64,000 nt of DNA from Janthinobacterium psychrotolerans (GTDB lineage Bacteria > Pseudomonadota > Gammaproteobacteria > Burkholderiales > Burkholderiaceae_D), in contig NZ_LOCQ01000052.1 in assembly GCF_001677885.1 (NCBI RefSeq), positions 62,001 to 126,000 of the forward strand, in the 5' to 3' direction. The notes under the pieces are model-generated. The model made no database searches. It saw nothing but the letters and a program-made list of their open reading frames with translations, and was not told the origin of the DNA. Below, one piece after another: positions 55,504-64,000 of this stretch; position 1 is the first letter of the stretch, and each line of letters starts with the position of its first letter. A program made the translations under genes and the position numbers.

Positions 55504-56658
55504 ATGATACGCGACGAAGAAACCCTCAATATCCTGCTCGACAGCATCAGCCGCTTCGTGCGCGAAGTGCTGGTGCCGAACGAACAGCTGGTGGCCGAAA
55601 CCGACACCATTCCGCCGGCCATCGTGGCGCAGATGCGCGAACTGGGCCTGTTCGGCCTGTCGATTCCCGAAGCCTACGGCGGCCTGCAGCTGAGCATGGA
55701 AGAGGAAGTGCGCGTGGCGTTTGAAATCGCCCGCACCTCGCCCGCCTTCCGCTCGCTGATCGGCACCAACAACGGCATCGGTTCGCAGGGCATCGTCATC
55801 GACGGCACGGAAGAACAGAAACAATACTACCTGCCGAAACTGGCGGCCGGCGAGATCATCGGCTCGTTCGCATTGACGGAGGCCGGCTCCGGTTCGGACG
55901 CGGCGTCGCTGCGCACCACCGCCGTGCGCGATGGCGACTTCTATATCCTCAACGGCAGCAAGCGCTATATCACCAACGCGCCCGAGGCCAGCATTTTTAC
56001 CGTGATGGCGCGCACCGACCCGACCAGGCGTGGCGCCTCGGCCATTTCCGCGTTTATCGTGGAAAAAAACACGCCGGGCCTCTCGCTCGGCAAGATCGAC
56101 AAGAAAATGGGCCAACAGGGCGCACACACCTGCGACGTGATCTTTGAAAACTGCCGCGTACCGGCCGCCAACATTATCGGCGGCAAGGAAGGCGTGGGCT
56201 TCAAGACGGCCATGAAGGTGCTCGACAAGGGCCGCCTGCATATCGCCGCCGTCTGCGTGGGCGCGGCCGAACGCATGCTGGCCGACGCCCTGGCCTACGC
56301 CATGGAGCGCCAGCAGTTCGGCCAGCCGATCGCCCAATTCCAGCTGATCCAGGCCATGCTGGCCGACAGCAAGGCCGAGATCTATGCGGCGCGCAGCATG
56401 GTGCTCGATTGCGCGCGCCGGCGCGACAACAAGGAAGATATTTCGACGGAAGCGTCGTGCTGCAAGCTGTTCGCCTCCGAGATGTGCGGCCGCGTGGCTG
56501 ACCGTTCGGTGCAGATCCATGGCGGCGCCGGCTATATTTCAGAATACGCGGCCGAGCGCTTCTACCGCGACGTGCGCCTGTTCCGCATCTACGAGGGCAC
56601 GACGCAGATCCAGCAGATCGTCATCGCCCGCAACATGATCAAGGCAGCGCAAAAGTGA
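55504..56658 (+). CDS. Acyl-CoA dehydrogenase
   Basis: 384 residues, typical for FAD-linked acyl-CoA dehydrogenases. The FAD/substrate motif FALTEAGSGSDAASL lies near residue 124, the second signature QIHGGAGYISEYAAERFYRDVRLFRIYEGT near the end, and the catalytic base Glu364 follows as in the short-chain and medium-chain branches. It oxidises an acyl-CoA to a 2-enoyl-CoA, passing electrons to electron-transfer flavoprotein. Its gene follows the IclR gene and precedes the CoA ligase by 11 bp, so the ligase probably makes its substrate. Confidence 0.94.
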   Translation: MIRDEETLNILLDSISRFVREVLVPNEQLVAETDTIPPAIVAQMRELGLFGLSIPEAYGGLQLSMEEEVRVAFEIARTSPAFRSLIGTNNGIGSQGIVIDGTEEQKQYYLPKLAAGEIIGSFALTEAGSGSDAASLRTTAVRDGDFYILNGSKRYITNAPEASIFTVMARTDPTRRGASAISAFIVEKNTPGLSLGKIDKKMGQQGAHTCDVIFENCRVPAANIIGGKEGVGFKTAMKVLDKGRLHIAAVCVGAAERMLADALAYAMERQQFGQPIAQFQLIQAMLADSKAEIYAARSMVLDCARRRDNKEDISTEASCCKLFASEMCGRVADRSVQIHGGAGYISEYAAERFYRDVRLFRIYEGTTQIQQIVIARNMIKAAQK

Positions 56659-56669
56659 AGGAGGCCGCG

Positions 56670-58217
56670 ATGGACGACATCCCCGCCCTGCTGGCCAGCT
56701 TGCCGGCGCGCCTGTCGGCGATCCCAGAGCGCTGGGCCGCCAGCACGCCCGAGGCGCCCGCGCTGCATGAAGGCGGCCGCCACTGGACCTATGCCCAGCT
56801 GCGGCACAGCGTGGAAGACGCGGCGCGGCGGCTGCGCGAGCTCGATGTGCGGCCCGGCGACCGGCTGGTGGTGGTCGGCGAAAACTGCGCGCTGCAGGTG
56901 GCGCTGATTTTCGCCGCAGCCCGCCTCGACGCCTGGATCGTCAATGTCAACGCGCGGCTGTCGGCGCGCGAGATCGATACCATCACCGCGCATTCGACGG
57001 CGCGGCGCGTGCTGTACCTGCACGCATCGTCAAAAGAAGCGGCCGCCCATGCGCAGCGGGTAGCCAGCAGCGCGGTGACCATCGACGGCATGGGCGAGCT
57101 GCTGGCCGGCCCCCTGAACCACGACGCGGTGGCCGAAGCCACGCAGCCGGGGAACGAACAGGTGGCGGCACTGATCTACACCACCGGCACCACCGGCCAC
57201 CCCAAGGGCGTGATGCTGACGCACCGCAACCTGCTGTTTATCGCCGCCGTGTCGAGCAAGCTGCGCGGCCTGACGCAGCTTGACCGCGCCTATGGCGTGC
57301 TGCCGATCTCGCATGTGTATGGCCTGGCGTCGGTGGCGCTCGGCACGCTTTACGCGGGCGCGGCCCTGTTCCTGGTGCCGCGTTTTTCCGTCGAGGGCCT
57401 GCTGTCGGCATTGAAGGACGATGGCCTCACCATCGTGCAGGGCGTGCCGGCCATGTATGCCAGGCTGCTGCAGACGGTGGGCGGCTCGGGCACGCCATTG
57501 CCGACGCAACTGCGCTTTGCCTATGCGGGCGGCTCGCCGCTGGCGCCATCGCTGAAACACGAGGTCGAGCAGCTGCTGGGAACGCCGCTGCACAATGGCT
57601 ACGGCATGACGGAGAGTTCGCCCACCATCAGCCAGACGCGCCTGGAGTCGCCGCGCCAGGATGACTCGGTCGGCGCGCCGATTCCCGGCGTGGAAACGCG
57701 CATCGTCGACGCCGATGGCGTCGATGTGGCGCCGGGTCAGCCTGGCGAACTGTGGATACGCGGGCCGAACGTGATGGCCGGTTATTACCGGGAGCCGGAA
57801 ATGACGGCCGCCACCATGCGCGACGGCGGCTGGCTCAATACGGGCGACATGGCGCGCCAAGGCGAGGACGGCGCGCTGTTCATCGTCGGGCGCACCAAGG
57901 AACTGATCATCCGCTCCGGCTTCAATGTCTATCCGCTGGAGGTGGAAACGGCCTTGAACGCCCACCCGTCCGTGATCCAGTCGGCGGTGGTCGGCTGCGG
58001 CACGGCCGATGGCAATGAAGAGGTGGTGGCCTATGTGGAACTCGATCCGCGCCAGCCGGTCACCCTGGAAGCCTTGCAGGCCTGGCTGGCCGGCACGCTG
58101 TCGCCGTACAAATGCCCGAGCGACATTATCGTGATGGAGGCGCTGCCGGCGGCGGCCACCGGCAAGATCCTGAAAGGACAGCTGCGGCAGATGGCGCAGC
58201 AAAGAAAGCATCATTGA
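56670..58217 (+). CDS. Class I acyl-CoA/aryl-CoA ligase (AMP-binding)
   Basis: 515 residues from the ATG at 56670, which has GAAGGAGG upstream. The P-loop YTTGTTGHPKGVMLTH lies at 170-185. The other signatures are NGYGMTESSPT in the A5 region, TGDMARQGEDGALFIVGRTKELIIRSGFNVYP in the A7-A8 hinge, and the catalytic Lys in ATGKILKGQL near the end. It activates a carboxylic acid with ATP and CoA. Its position between dehydrogenase and importer suggests that the imported acid is its substrate; chain length or ring type cannot be read from sequence alone. Confidence 0.92.
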   Translation: MDDIPALLASLPARLSAIPERWAASTPEAPALHEGGRHWTYAQLRHSVEDAARRLRELDVRPGDRLVVVGENCALQVALIFAAARLDAWIVNVNARLSAREIDTITAHSTARRVLYLHASSKEAAAHAQRVASSAVTIDGMGELLAGPLNHDAVAEATQPGNEQVAALIYTTGTTGHPKGVMLTHRNLLFIAAVSSKLRGLTQLDRAYGVLPISHVYGLASVALGTLYAGAALFLVPRFSVEGLLSALKDDGLTIVQGVPAMYARLLQTVGGSGTPLPTQLRFAYAGGSPLAPSLKHEVEQLLGTPLHNGYGMTESSPTISQTRLESPRQDDSVGAPIPGVETRIVDADGVDVAPGQPGELWIRGPNVMAGYYREPEMTAATMRDGGWLNTGDMARQGEDGALFIVGRTKELIIRSGFNVYPLEVETALNAHPSVIQSAVVGCGTADGNEEVVAYVELDPRQPVTLEALQAWLAGTLSPYKCPSDIIVMEALPAAATGKILKGQLRQMAQQRKHH

Positions 58218-58292
58218 TTTGCACTGAACGCCAATACACCCGACAATAAAACACCAGCGGGCTGCTTTGAACGAATCACAGAGGAGACAAAC

Positions 58293-59459
58293 ATGAAACG
58301 CACACTGACACGTATCGCCATGGCCACCCTGGTTGCGGGCGCCTGGATGTCCACCGCCGGCGCCGAGGAGTTCCTGGTCGGCGCCGAAATTCCGCTGACC
58401 GGCAACCTGGCGCGGGTCGGTGCCGGCATGCAGGAAGGCATCATGGTGGCGGCCGAGGTCTTCAACAAGACCAACGGCAAGCACACGGTGAAAATCATTA
58501 CCGTCGATGACGAATCGGCGCCGGCAAAAGCCATCGCTGCGGTCGAAAAACTGGCCAGCCAGGGCGTGGTGGCCATTACCGGCGGCTACGGTTCGAACAA
58601 TATCTCGCCGGCCTCGGACACGGCGAACAAACTGGGCCTGGTGTACATCACCTCGGGCGGCGTCGACGACAGCCTGGTGACCAGCGGACGCAAGAATTTT
58701 TTCCGCATCAATAACACGGCCGGCTACGAAAAAGCCATGCTGGGCATGCTGCAGGACGTGGGCGCAAAATCGGTCTCCATCGTCTATTCGACCAAGGACG
58801 CCACCACCGGTCTTGCCAAGGACGTGGAAAAAGCGCTGGCCGCAAAAGGCGTGAAAGTGACCTCGCATTCGTTCGATCCTGCGATTACCGACTTCAAGCC
58901 CATCATCAACAAGATCAAGCTGCAGGACAAGTCGGAAGTGGTCGCCATGGTCGGCTATGAGAACGATTATGTGGGCATTATCCGCGCCGCGCGCGTGCTG
59001 AAACCGAAGATCAAGGCGATGGTGGGCGTGTGGTCGCTGGCGACGCCGAAAATGGCGGCCGACTTCCCCGACCTGATGCCGAACGTGTTCGGCACGGCGC
59101 TGTTGCCCTTCCCGACCGAATTCAAGACGCCCGACGGCAAGGCCTTCAGCGACGCCTACAAGCAGCTGTACAAGAAGGAACCGGACTACCTGGGCCAGTT
59201 CGGCTATGTGCAGTCGATGCTGCTGTTCGAAGCGATCGCGCGCGCGGCCGACAAGGGCACGGTAAAAAAAGGCGGCGTGGCCGACGAGATGCGCAAGACC
59301 GACCGCGAGACCTTGATTGGCCGGGTGCAGTTTTCCGCCAACGGCGACAACCTGAATTTCGTGCACCGCATGGCCCAGCACCAGGACAAGAAAGTGGTGA
59401 TCGTCTGGCCGAAGGAAAACGCCACCGGCAAGCTGGTCTACCCTGCCCTGCCCTGGTAA
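58293..59459 (+). CDS. Branched-chain-type ABC transporter substrate-binding protein
   Basis: 388 residues. A signal peptide ends near residue 25 (AGA). The mature protein is a type I periplasmic binding protein (LivJ-like): VGAEIPLTGNLARVGAGMQEGIMVAAEVFN near the start, then TGGYGSNNISPASDTANKLGLVYITSGG and a final helical lid. The Ser/Thr residues that hold the amino-acid amino group are less clear than in true LivJ, consistent with an aromatic or organic acid ligand. It lies 75 bp after the CoA ligase and is followed by the complete membrane and ATPase components. Confidence 0.9.
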   Translation: MKRTLTRIAMATLVAGAWMSTAGAEEFLVGAEIPLTGNLARVGAGMQEGIMVAAEVFNKTNGKHTVKIITVDDESAPAKAIAAVEKLASQGVVAITGGYGSNNISPASDTANKLGLVYITSGGVDDSLVTSGRKNFFRINNTAGYEKAMLGMLQDVGAKSVSIVYSTKDATTGLAKDVEKALAAKGVKVTSHSFDPAITDFKPIINKIKLQDKSEVVAMVGYENDYVGIIRAARVLKPKIKAMVGVWSLATPKMAADFPDLMPNVFGTALLPFPTEFKTPDGKAFSDAYKQLYKKEPDYLGQFGYVQSMLLFEAIARAADKGTVKKGGVADEMRKTDRETLIGRVQFSANGDNLNFVHRMAQHQDKKVVIVWPKENATGKLVYPALPW

Positions 59460-59556
59460 GCAGTCCTGCGCGCCAGCATTGGCCGCGCACCGATAAACGA
59501 CAGCCCGGCCATTCGTCCCTTGCGGACACTGGCCGGCTGCCTGACGGGATAACGAC

Positions 59557-60429
59557 ATGACAGAATTAATCCTGCAGGCCCTGTATTCGGGCCTGCTGCA
59601 GGGCGGCTCCTACGCCCTGATCGCGCTCGGTCTGGCGCTGGTGTTCGGCACCATGAAGATCATCAACTTGGCGCACGGCGAACTGGTGCTGCTGGCGGCC
59701 TATATCGCCTACAGCGTGGAGTCCGGCCTGGGCCTGGGGCCGATGTTTGCCATTCCCATCGCGCTGGTGATCGTCAGCCTGACCTCGGTCGGCGTCTACT
59801 ACATCGTCAGCCGCATCAAGAAGGATCGCGAAATCAATTCGCTGATCCTCACCTACGGCATCGGCGTCATCCTCACCAATTTCATTTTGCTGGTGTGGAA
59901 GGCCGACATCCGTTCGACCTCGTCGAGCTGGCTGCAGGAAGGCTTTGAGATCGGGCCCTTTTTCAGCATGCGCAGCGAAGTGATTTTCTTCGGCGTCAGC
60001 CTGGTGCTGATGGCGGCCCTGTGGCGCTGGCTGGCCACCAGCTGGTATGGCCGCGCCGTGCGCGCCGTCTCCAGCAACCGCGATGCGGCCAAGCTGATGG
60101 GCATCGACCCGGGCCGCACCGAGATGGTGTCGTTCCTGGTGGCGGGCATTCTGGCCGCGTTTGCCGGCGTGGCGCTGTTCAGCTATGGCGTGATCCAGCC
60201 GGCCTACGGCGGCGCGCTGACCGTGAAAGCTTTCATCATCACCGTGCTGGCTGGCATCGGCTCGATCCCGGGCGTGCTGATCGCCGCCGTGTTGCTGGGC
60301 GTGGCCGAAGCGCTGACGGTAACGCTGGCCAGTTCGGCGCTGCAGGAGTTGTCCGGCATGGTGCTGTTCCTGCTGGTGCTGTTCGTCATGCCGAACGGCC
60401 TGTTCGGCGCGGTGCGGAGGCGCGGATGA
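59557..60429 (+). CDS. Branched-chain-type ABC transporter permease LivH
   Basis: 290 residues with about eight membrane helices. The family signature GGSYALIALGLALVFGTMKIINLAHGELVLLAAYIAY covers the N-terminus, and [21 protein letters not shown] the C-terminal EAA-like region that meets the ATPase. It forms half of the membrane channel. Its stop overlaps the livM start (ATGA), so the two permeases are made in equal amounts. Confidence 0.94.
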   Translation: MTELILQALYSGLLQGGSYALIALGLALVFGTMKIINLAHGELVLLAAYIAYSVESGLGLGPMFAIPIALVIVSLTSVGVYYIVSRIKKDREINSLILTYGIGVILTNFILLVWKADIRSTSSSWLQEGFEIGPFFSMRSEVIFFGVSLVLMAALWRWLATSWYGRAVRAVSSNRDAAKLMGIDPGRTEMVSFLVAGILAAFAGVALFSYGVIQPAYGGALTVKAFIITVLAGIGSIPGVLIAAVLLGVAEALTVTLASSALQELSGMVLFLLVLFVMPNGLFGAVRRRG

Positions 60430-61385
60430 AATCTTCTTCCTTCATTTCCACCATCGGTCTGCTGCTGGCCGCTTACGTGGCCGTGCCGCTACTGCTTGGC
60501 AGCAATCAGTATGTGATGAGCATGGTGGTGGCGGCCCTGATCATCGGCGGCGTGGCGCTGTCCTGGGCCTTGCTGGGCAACCTGGGCGGCATGGTCAGCT
60601 TCGGCCATGCGGCGTTCTTCGGCGTCGGCGCCTATGTTTCGGCGCTCACCACCGTCAAACTGGGCCTGCCCGTGTTTGCCGCCATGCTGCTCGGCGGCGT
60701 CGGCGCGACGATTTCGGCCGTCATCATGCTGCCGGTCTTGCGCCTGCGCGGGCCGTATTTTGCGCTGGCCATCCTGGCCTACGCACATATCTTCCGCATC
60801 GTGGCCACCGAATGGAGCTCGCTCACCGGCGGCTCGGGCGGAGTGGCCAATATTCCCACCCTGCCCACCGTGTTCGGCGTGGACCTGGCCAGCAAGACCG
60901 GCGCCTACCTGGTGGTGCTGACGCTGGTGGTGGCCTGTGCGTTTGCCTACAGCCGCATCCGTTCGAGCCACTACGGCATCGCCCTGCGCGCCATGCACGA
61001 CAGCGAGGATGCCACGCGCGTGGTCGGCGTCAACAGCACCTTGCTGAAAGGCGCGATGCTGCTGGTGTCGGCTTTCATGGCCGGCCTGTTCGGCGCCTTC
61101 AACGCCCACTACATCAACTTCCTGGAACCCGACTACGCCTTCAACGGCCTGTGGGTCACCTTGCCCATCGTGGCGGCGATCTTCGGCGGCTACCGCACCA
61201 TCCTCGGCCCCGTGCTGGGCGCGGTGGTGGTCTACCTGGTCGACCAGCTGATCTTCAAGTCGCTGATCCCCACCGGCCACCAGCTGGTGCTGGGCGTACT
61301 GCTGGTGGCGATGGTCGTCTTCAGCCCGAACGGCCTGCTGCCGCTGCTGCAAAAATGGTCAGGCAAGGAGAAAAAACATGCTTGA
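60426..61385 (+). CDS. Branched-chain-type ABC transporter permease LivM
   Basis: 319 residues with about nine helices. GNLGGMVSFGHAAFFGVGAYVSALTTV and LRLRGPYFALAILAYAHIFRIVATEW are the LivM hallmarks. IALRAMHDSEDATRVVGV is the cytoplasmic coupling loop. It starts inside the livH stop and its last 8 bp overlap livG. Confidence 0.94.
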   Translation: MKSSSFISTIGLLLAAYVAVPLLLGSNQYVMSMVVAALIIGGVALSWALLGNLGGMVSFGHAAFFGVGAYVSALTTVKLGLPVFAAMLLGGVGATISAVIMLPVLRLRGPYFALAILAYAHIFRIVATEWSSLTGGSGGVANIPTLPTVFGVDLASKTGAYLVVLTLVVACAFAYSRIRSSHYGIALRAMHDSEDATRVVGVNSTLLKGAMLLVSAFMAGLFGAFNAHYINFLEPDYAFNGLWVTLPIVAAIFGGYRTILGPVLGAVVVYLVDQLIFKSLIPTGHQLVLGVLLVAMVVFSPNGLLPLLQKWSGKEKKHA

Positions 61386-62091
61386 ACTTGATCATGTATC
61401 GGTGCGCTTCGGCGGCCTGACGGCCGTCGATTCGGTCACCCTCTCGATCGCCAGCAATGACGTGCTCGGCCTGGTGGGCTCGAACGGCGCCGGCAAGACC
61501 ACGCTGTTCAATGCGATTTCCGGCCTGGTGCGTCCGACCAGCGGCGCGATCCGCTTCGAGGGGCGCGACGTGATGGCCACGCCGATGTACCAGCGCGCGC
61601 GCCTGGGCATCGGGCGCACCTTCCAGATTCCGCAGCCCATGCATGAACTGACGGTGCGCGAAAACCTGGTCGTCGCACAGCGCTTCGGCACCGGCAAGGT
61701 CGATCATCGCAAAATCGATGAAATCCTCGACTTCACCAGCTTGACCGCCAAGGCCGGACGCGATGCGGCCAGCGAACTGGCGCTGACGGAACTCAAGGCG
61801 CTGGAAGTGGCCAAAGCGCTGGCGACCGATCCGAAGCTGCTGCTATTGGACGAAGTGCTGGCCGGCCTGGAAACGACGGGCAAGCGCCGCTTCATGGGCA
61901 TGCTGAAAGACCTGCACGCGAAGTTTGGGGTCGGCATCGTGATGATCGAGCACGATATCGAAACCATCAGCAATCTGTGCCCGCGCGTGGCGGTGCTCAA
62001 TTTTGGCCAGCTGATCGCCGACGGCGCGCCGGACGCGGTGTTTCGCGATCCGGCCGTCATCAAAAGTTATACGGGAGCCGCGGATGCTTGA
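61378..62091 (+). CDS. Branched-chain-type ABC transporter ATP-binding protein LivG
   Basis: 237 residues. Walker A SNGAGKTT lies near residue 38 and the Q-loop at GRTFQIPQP. The usual signature LSGGQ-type segment is atypical here: the region before Walker B reads ASELALTELKALEVAKALA. Walker B LLLLDEVLAGLE follows. A conserved C-terminal LivG region follows (VMIEHDIETISNLCPRVAVLNFGQLIADG). The loss of a canonical LSGGQ signature is notable, although its function may be kept in the heterodimer with LivF. It overlaps livM and livF by 8 bp each. Confidence 0.92.
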   Translation: MLELDHVSVRFGGLTAVDSVTLSIASNDVLGLVGSNGAGKTTLFNAISGLVRPTSGAIRFEGRDVMATPMYQRARLGIGRTFQIPQPMHELTVRENLVVAQRFGTGKVDHRKIDEILDFTSLTAKAGRDAASELALTELKALEVAKALATDPKLLLLDEVLAGLETTGKRRFMGMLKDLHAKFGVGIVMIEHDIETISNLCPRVAVLNFGQLIADGAPDAVFRDPAVIKSYTGAADA

Positions 62092-62785
62092 AGTGACCAA
62101 TTTGCGCGCCGGCTATGGCGCCATCAATGTGCTGTGGGACGTCTCGTTGACCGTTCAGAAGGGCAAGCTGACGACGATTATCGGCCCCAACGGCGCCGGC
62201 AAGACCACCCTGCTGCGCGCCATCATGGGCCTGGTGCCAGCCAGCGCGGGCAGCATCAGCCTCGATGGCAAGGTCCTCAACGGCACGCCAACGTGGAAGA
62301 TGAGCGACGCGGCCGTCACGATGATACCCGAAGGCCGCATGACGTTTCGCGACATGAGCGTGGAGGAAAACCTGATCATGGGCGCGTTTCCGAAGGCGCA
62401 CCGCGCCCATATGCGCGAGCGGCTCGAGAGTTCCTACGCCATGTTCCCGCGCCTGCGCGAGCGCAGGAAACAGCTGGCCGGCTCGCTGTCGGGCGGCGAA
62501 GCGCAGATGCTGGCGATGGCGCGCGGGCTGATGTCGGACCCGCAGCTGCTGATCGTCGACGAGCCGTCGCTGGGCCTGGCGCCGCTGGTAGTGAACGAAC
62601 TGTTCGAGATCCTGGCGCGGCTCAATGACGGCCAGCGCACCATCGTGCTGGTCGAGCAGAACACGGCGCGCGCGGTGAAAGTGGCCGACCACGTCTACCT
62701 GATGCAAAGCGGCAAGGTGGCGCTGTCGCAGAAGGCGAGCGAAGTCGATCTCGAACATCTGCACGAGCTGTATTTCGCCCGTTAG
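62084..62785 (+). CDS. Branched-chain-type ABC transporter ATP-binding protein LivF
   Basis: 233 residues. Walker A GPNGAGKTT is near residue 34, the signature LSGGEAQMLAMARGL near 140 and Walker B LLIVDEPSLGLAP near 160, the classic LivF set. It completes the importer: binding protein, two permeases and two ATPases, all in one operon of overlapping genes. It stops 5 bp before the end of the convergent HDOD gene. Confidence 0.95.
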   Translation: MLEVTNLRAGYGAINVLWDVSLTVQKGKLTTIIGPNGAGKTTLLRAIMGLVPASAGSISLDGKVLNGTPTWKMSDAAVTMIPEGRMTFRDMSVEENLIMGAFPKAHRAHMRERLESSYAMFPRLRERRKQLAGSLSGGEAQMLAMARGLMSDPQLLIVDEPSLGLAPLVVNELFEILARLNDGQRTIVLVEQNTARAVKVADHVYLMQSGKVALSQKASEVDLEHLHELYFAR

Positions 62786-62790
62786 TATCT

Positions 62791-63777
62791 TTATTCCTCT
62801 TCGTCGACCAGCTTGTCGAACGCGGCCAGCGCGCCCCTGCCCAAGCCGGCCACCACGAACGGGTCGTCAGCATCGAGCTGGGCGGCATCGACCAGCATGC
62901 GCAGCTTGCTCAGGCGCTCGCCAAGCGCCAGCGCCTGGGCTTGCGGCGCCGAGCCGGCCTGCCCGGCCTGCGCAATGGCGCTGGTGACGGACTCGGGAAA
63001 CTCCCACAGTTCGGCGATCCTGACCGACAGGATGCGCGCTTGCGCAAATACCTGGGCAATAAAGGCATCCGACTGGGGAAAGGCTTCGGGCACGTGCATC
63101 TGGTCGATCAGCCGGAACGCCACCACCAGGCCGACATTGACCATCAGGCCGGCAAGATAGGCGTCAAAGGCGCTGGCCTGCATGCCGGGGGCCACCAGGC
63201 TGGCGGCCAGCGCGCATTTTTCGGACTGGCGCCAGATCAGCGGCGCCGTGCGCACGGTCAGCCCGCCGTTTTTCATGCTGACGATGGGACGAAAGGCGAC
63301 CCGGGCCAGCAGCATGCGCATATTGCTTTGCCCGAGCAGCGTGATGGCGCCTTCCATGGTGCTGATCGACGGGCTGGAATTGTAGCGCGAATGGTAGCTG
63401 GGCCGGTTCGCTTCGCGGTAGACCTCGGCGACCAGCACCACATCCTGCGCCAGCTGGCGCGACAGCTCGGTCGCGCTCATGTTTTCTTCTTGCAAGGTAC
63501 GCATCAGTTGCGGAATGATGGCCGGAATGCGTGGCACCAGGGCGGCGCCAGCGATCGGTTCAGTGGCCAGGCGCGTCAATTCGTCCAGAATATGCTGCTC
63601 GGCCTGCGCCGGCGCCTGGGCCGAGCCCACAGCCGCCAGCCAGCGGTAGTAGATGGCATCGATTTCGGCAATGGTGGCCGGTTCGTGTTCGACCTTGGGC
63701 GACGCCGCCGCTGTCGTGGCTGGTGCAGGCTTGTTTTTGTCTTCGCCGCCGCTCAGTAATTTTCCTATCCAACCCAT
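62791..63777 (-). CDS. HDOD-domain signalling protein
   Basis: 328 residues from the ATG at 63777. The HDOD domain (about 80-300) has IPAIIPQLMRTLQEENMSATELSRQLAQDVVLVAEVYREANRPSY near its start, SISTMEGAITLLGQSNMRMLL, and ASAFDAYLAGLMVNVGLVV, the helical core. There is no HD catalytic pair; HDOD domains bind partners instead. The N-terminal 40 residues are a disordered Ala/Pro/Lys stretch. Members often work in c-di-GMP, chemotaxis or stress signalling, but no partner is adjacent. Confidence 0.85.
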   Translation of the reverse strand: MGWIGKLLSGGEDKNKPAPATTAAASPKVEHEPATIAEIDAIYYRWLAAVGSAQAPAQAEQHILDELTRLATEPIAGAALVPRIPAIIPQLMRTLQEENMSATELSRQLAQDVVLVAEVYREANRPSYHSRYNSSPSISTMEGAITLLGQSNMRMLLARVAFRPIVSMKNGGLTVRTAPLIWRQSEKCALAASLVAPGMQASAFDAYLAGLMVNVGLVVAFRLIDQMHVPEAFPQSDAFIAQVFAQARILSVRIAELWEFPESVTSAIAQAGQAGSAPQAQALALGERLSKLRMLVDAAQLDADDPFVVAGLGRGALAAFDKLVDEEE

Positions 63778-63897
63778 ATTCTGTCCAAGCCCTGTATGCA
63801 TCACTATCGGGAAATTCCAACCGTGATTTTACCTGATACAGTGGCGCCTGCGCGCAAAGCATCCCGGGCCGCGCCAGGAAATTGAACAGAGGTCATC

Positions 63898-64000
63898 ATG
63901 CACAACAGCCTTGCCCATTACATCAGCACCCAGGCCTACAACAATGCCTGGGCCAACCATCGCCTGTACCAGGCGTGCGGCCAGTTGTCGCCGTCCGAGT
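63898..64000 (+). CDS. DinB-family protein (5' fragment, cut by window edge)
   Basis: Only 34 residues are inside the window. The sequence ISTQAYNNAWANHRLYQACGQL matches the N-terminal helix of DinB/YfiT-like metal-binding four-helix-bundle proteins, with AYNNAWANHRLY typical of the family. The ribosome-binding site CAGAGG precedes the ATG. The rest and its function are beyond the right edge. Confidence 0.65.
   Translation, partial: MHNSLAHYISTQAYNNAWANHRLYQACGQLSPSE

Noticed and set aside
57030-59558. Reverse open frame opposite the CoA ligase and binding-protein genes (842 codons)
   Set aside because: It spans two certain genes on the other strand and the spacer between them, has no domain signature, and shows the same mirror composition.

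Overview
The window is a gene-dense, GC-rich chromosomal segment of a betaproteobacterium, most likely an Oxalobacteraceae member of the Janthinobacterium/Massilia/Duganella type. The evidence is the housekeeping order carA-carB-greA / yhbY / rlmE-ftsH-folP-glmM, the long proteobacterial-type LeuA, a cydDC-linked GbsR/MarR-type regulator, ergothioneine genes, and codon use that stays uniform across the window. I see no insertion sequence, prophage, integrase or CRISPR array.

Layout. 1-2234: 5' part of cydD, divergent from a GbsR/MarR-type regulator. 2272-2519: tRNA-Arg(TCT) and tRNA-Pro(TGG), each with its own promoter. 2612-9332: glmM, folP, ftsH and rlmE on the minus strand, yhbY divergent, a REP-like palindrome, a DUF4149 membrane gene and greA. 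9491-13892: carAB, started by TTG behind a structured leader. 14189-18494: a GlcG/HbpS-type protein, a patatin lipoprotein, a Fur-box TonB receptor and a small ORF translationally coupled to a barstar gene. 18515-20558: leuA behind two leucine-rich leader ORFs. 20734-24587: a chemoreceptor, then egtD-egtB for ergothioneine. 24960-28721: an orphan LolD-type ATPase, a small HTH protein, an OlsB-like acyltransferase, fdhD and a histone-H1-like protein. 28813-33964: ppx behind a three-repeat Pho box, chaA, a degenerate GGDEF protein, a small unknown protein and a spermidine-synthase-like methyltransferase-fold protein. 34104-36980: a CHASE-PAS-GGDEF-EAL protein. 36919-45498: a tripartite RND efflux operon containing a MipA/OmpV gene, divergent from its likely two-component system. 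45461-54418: LysR, hemolysin III family, NYN-LOTUS protein, hydrolase, two stress-type small proteins, a mini flagellar-rod-like protein, a PL9-type pectate lyase homologue and a PHP-type lipoprotein. 54638-62785: an IclR-controlled uptake and activation cluster (acyl-CoA dehydrogenase, CoA ligase, complete Liv ABC importer). 62791-64000: an HDOD protein and the start of a DinB-family gene.

How the parts work together. The left third is core metabolism and translation (pyrimidine/arginine precursor, folate, peptidoglycan precursor, rRNA modification, protein quality control). The middle is signalling and stress physiology: c-di-GMP, polyphosphate under PhoB-type control, redox thiols and envelope lipids. 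The right part is environmental sensing, efflux and catabolism of an unidentified carboxylic acid. The most notable regulatory signals are the tandem leucine leader ORFs before leuA (the first apparently leaderless), the triple Pho box before ppx, and the MipA-containing efflux operon facing a two-component system. All functional calls come from motif reading and remembered family features; no database search was run.
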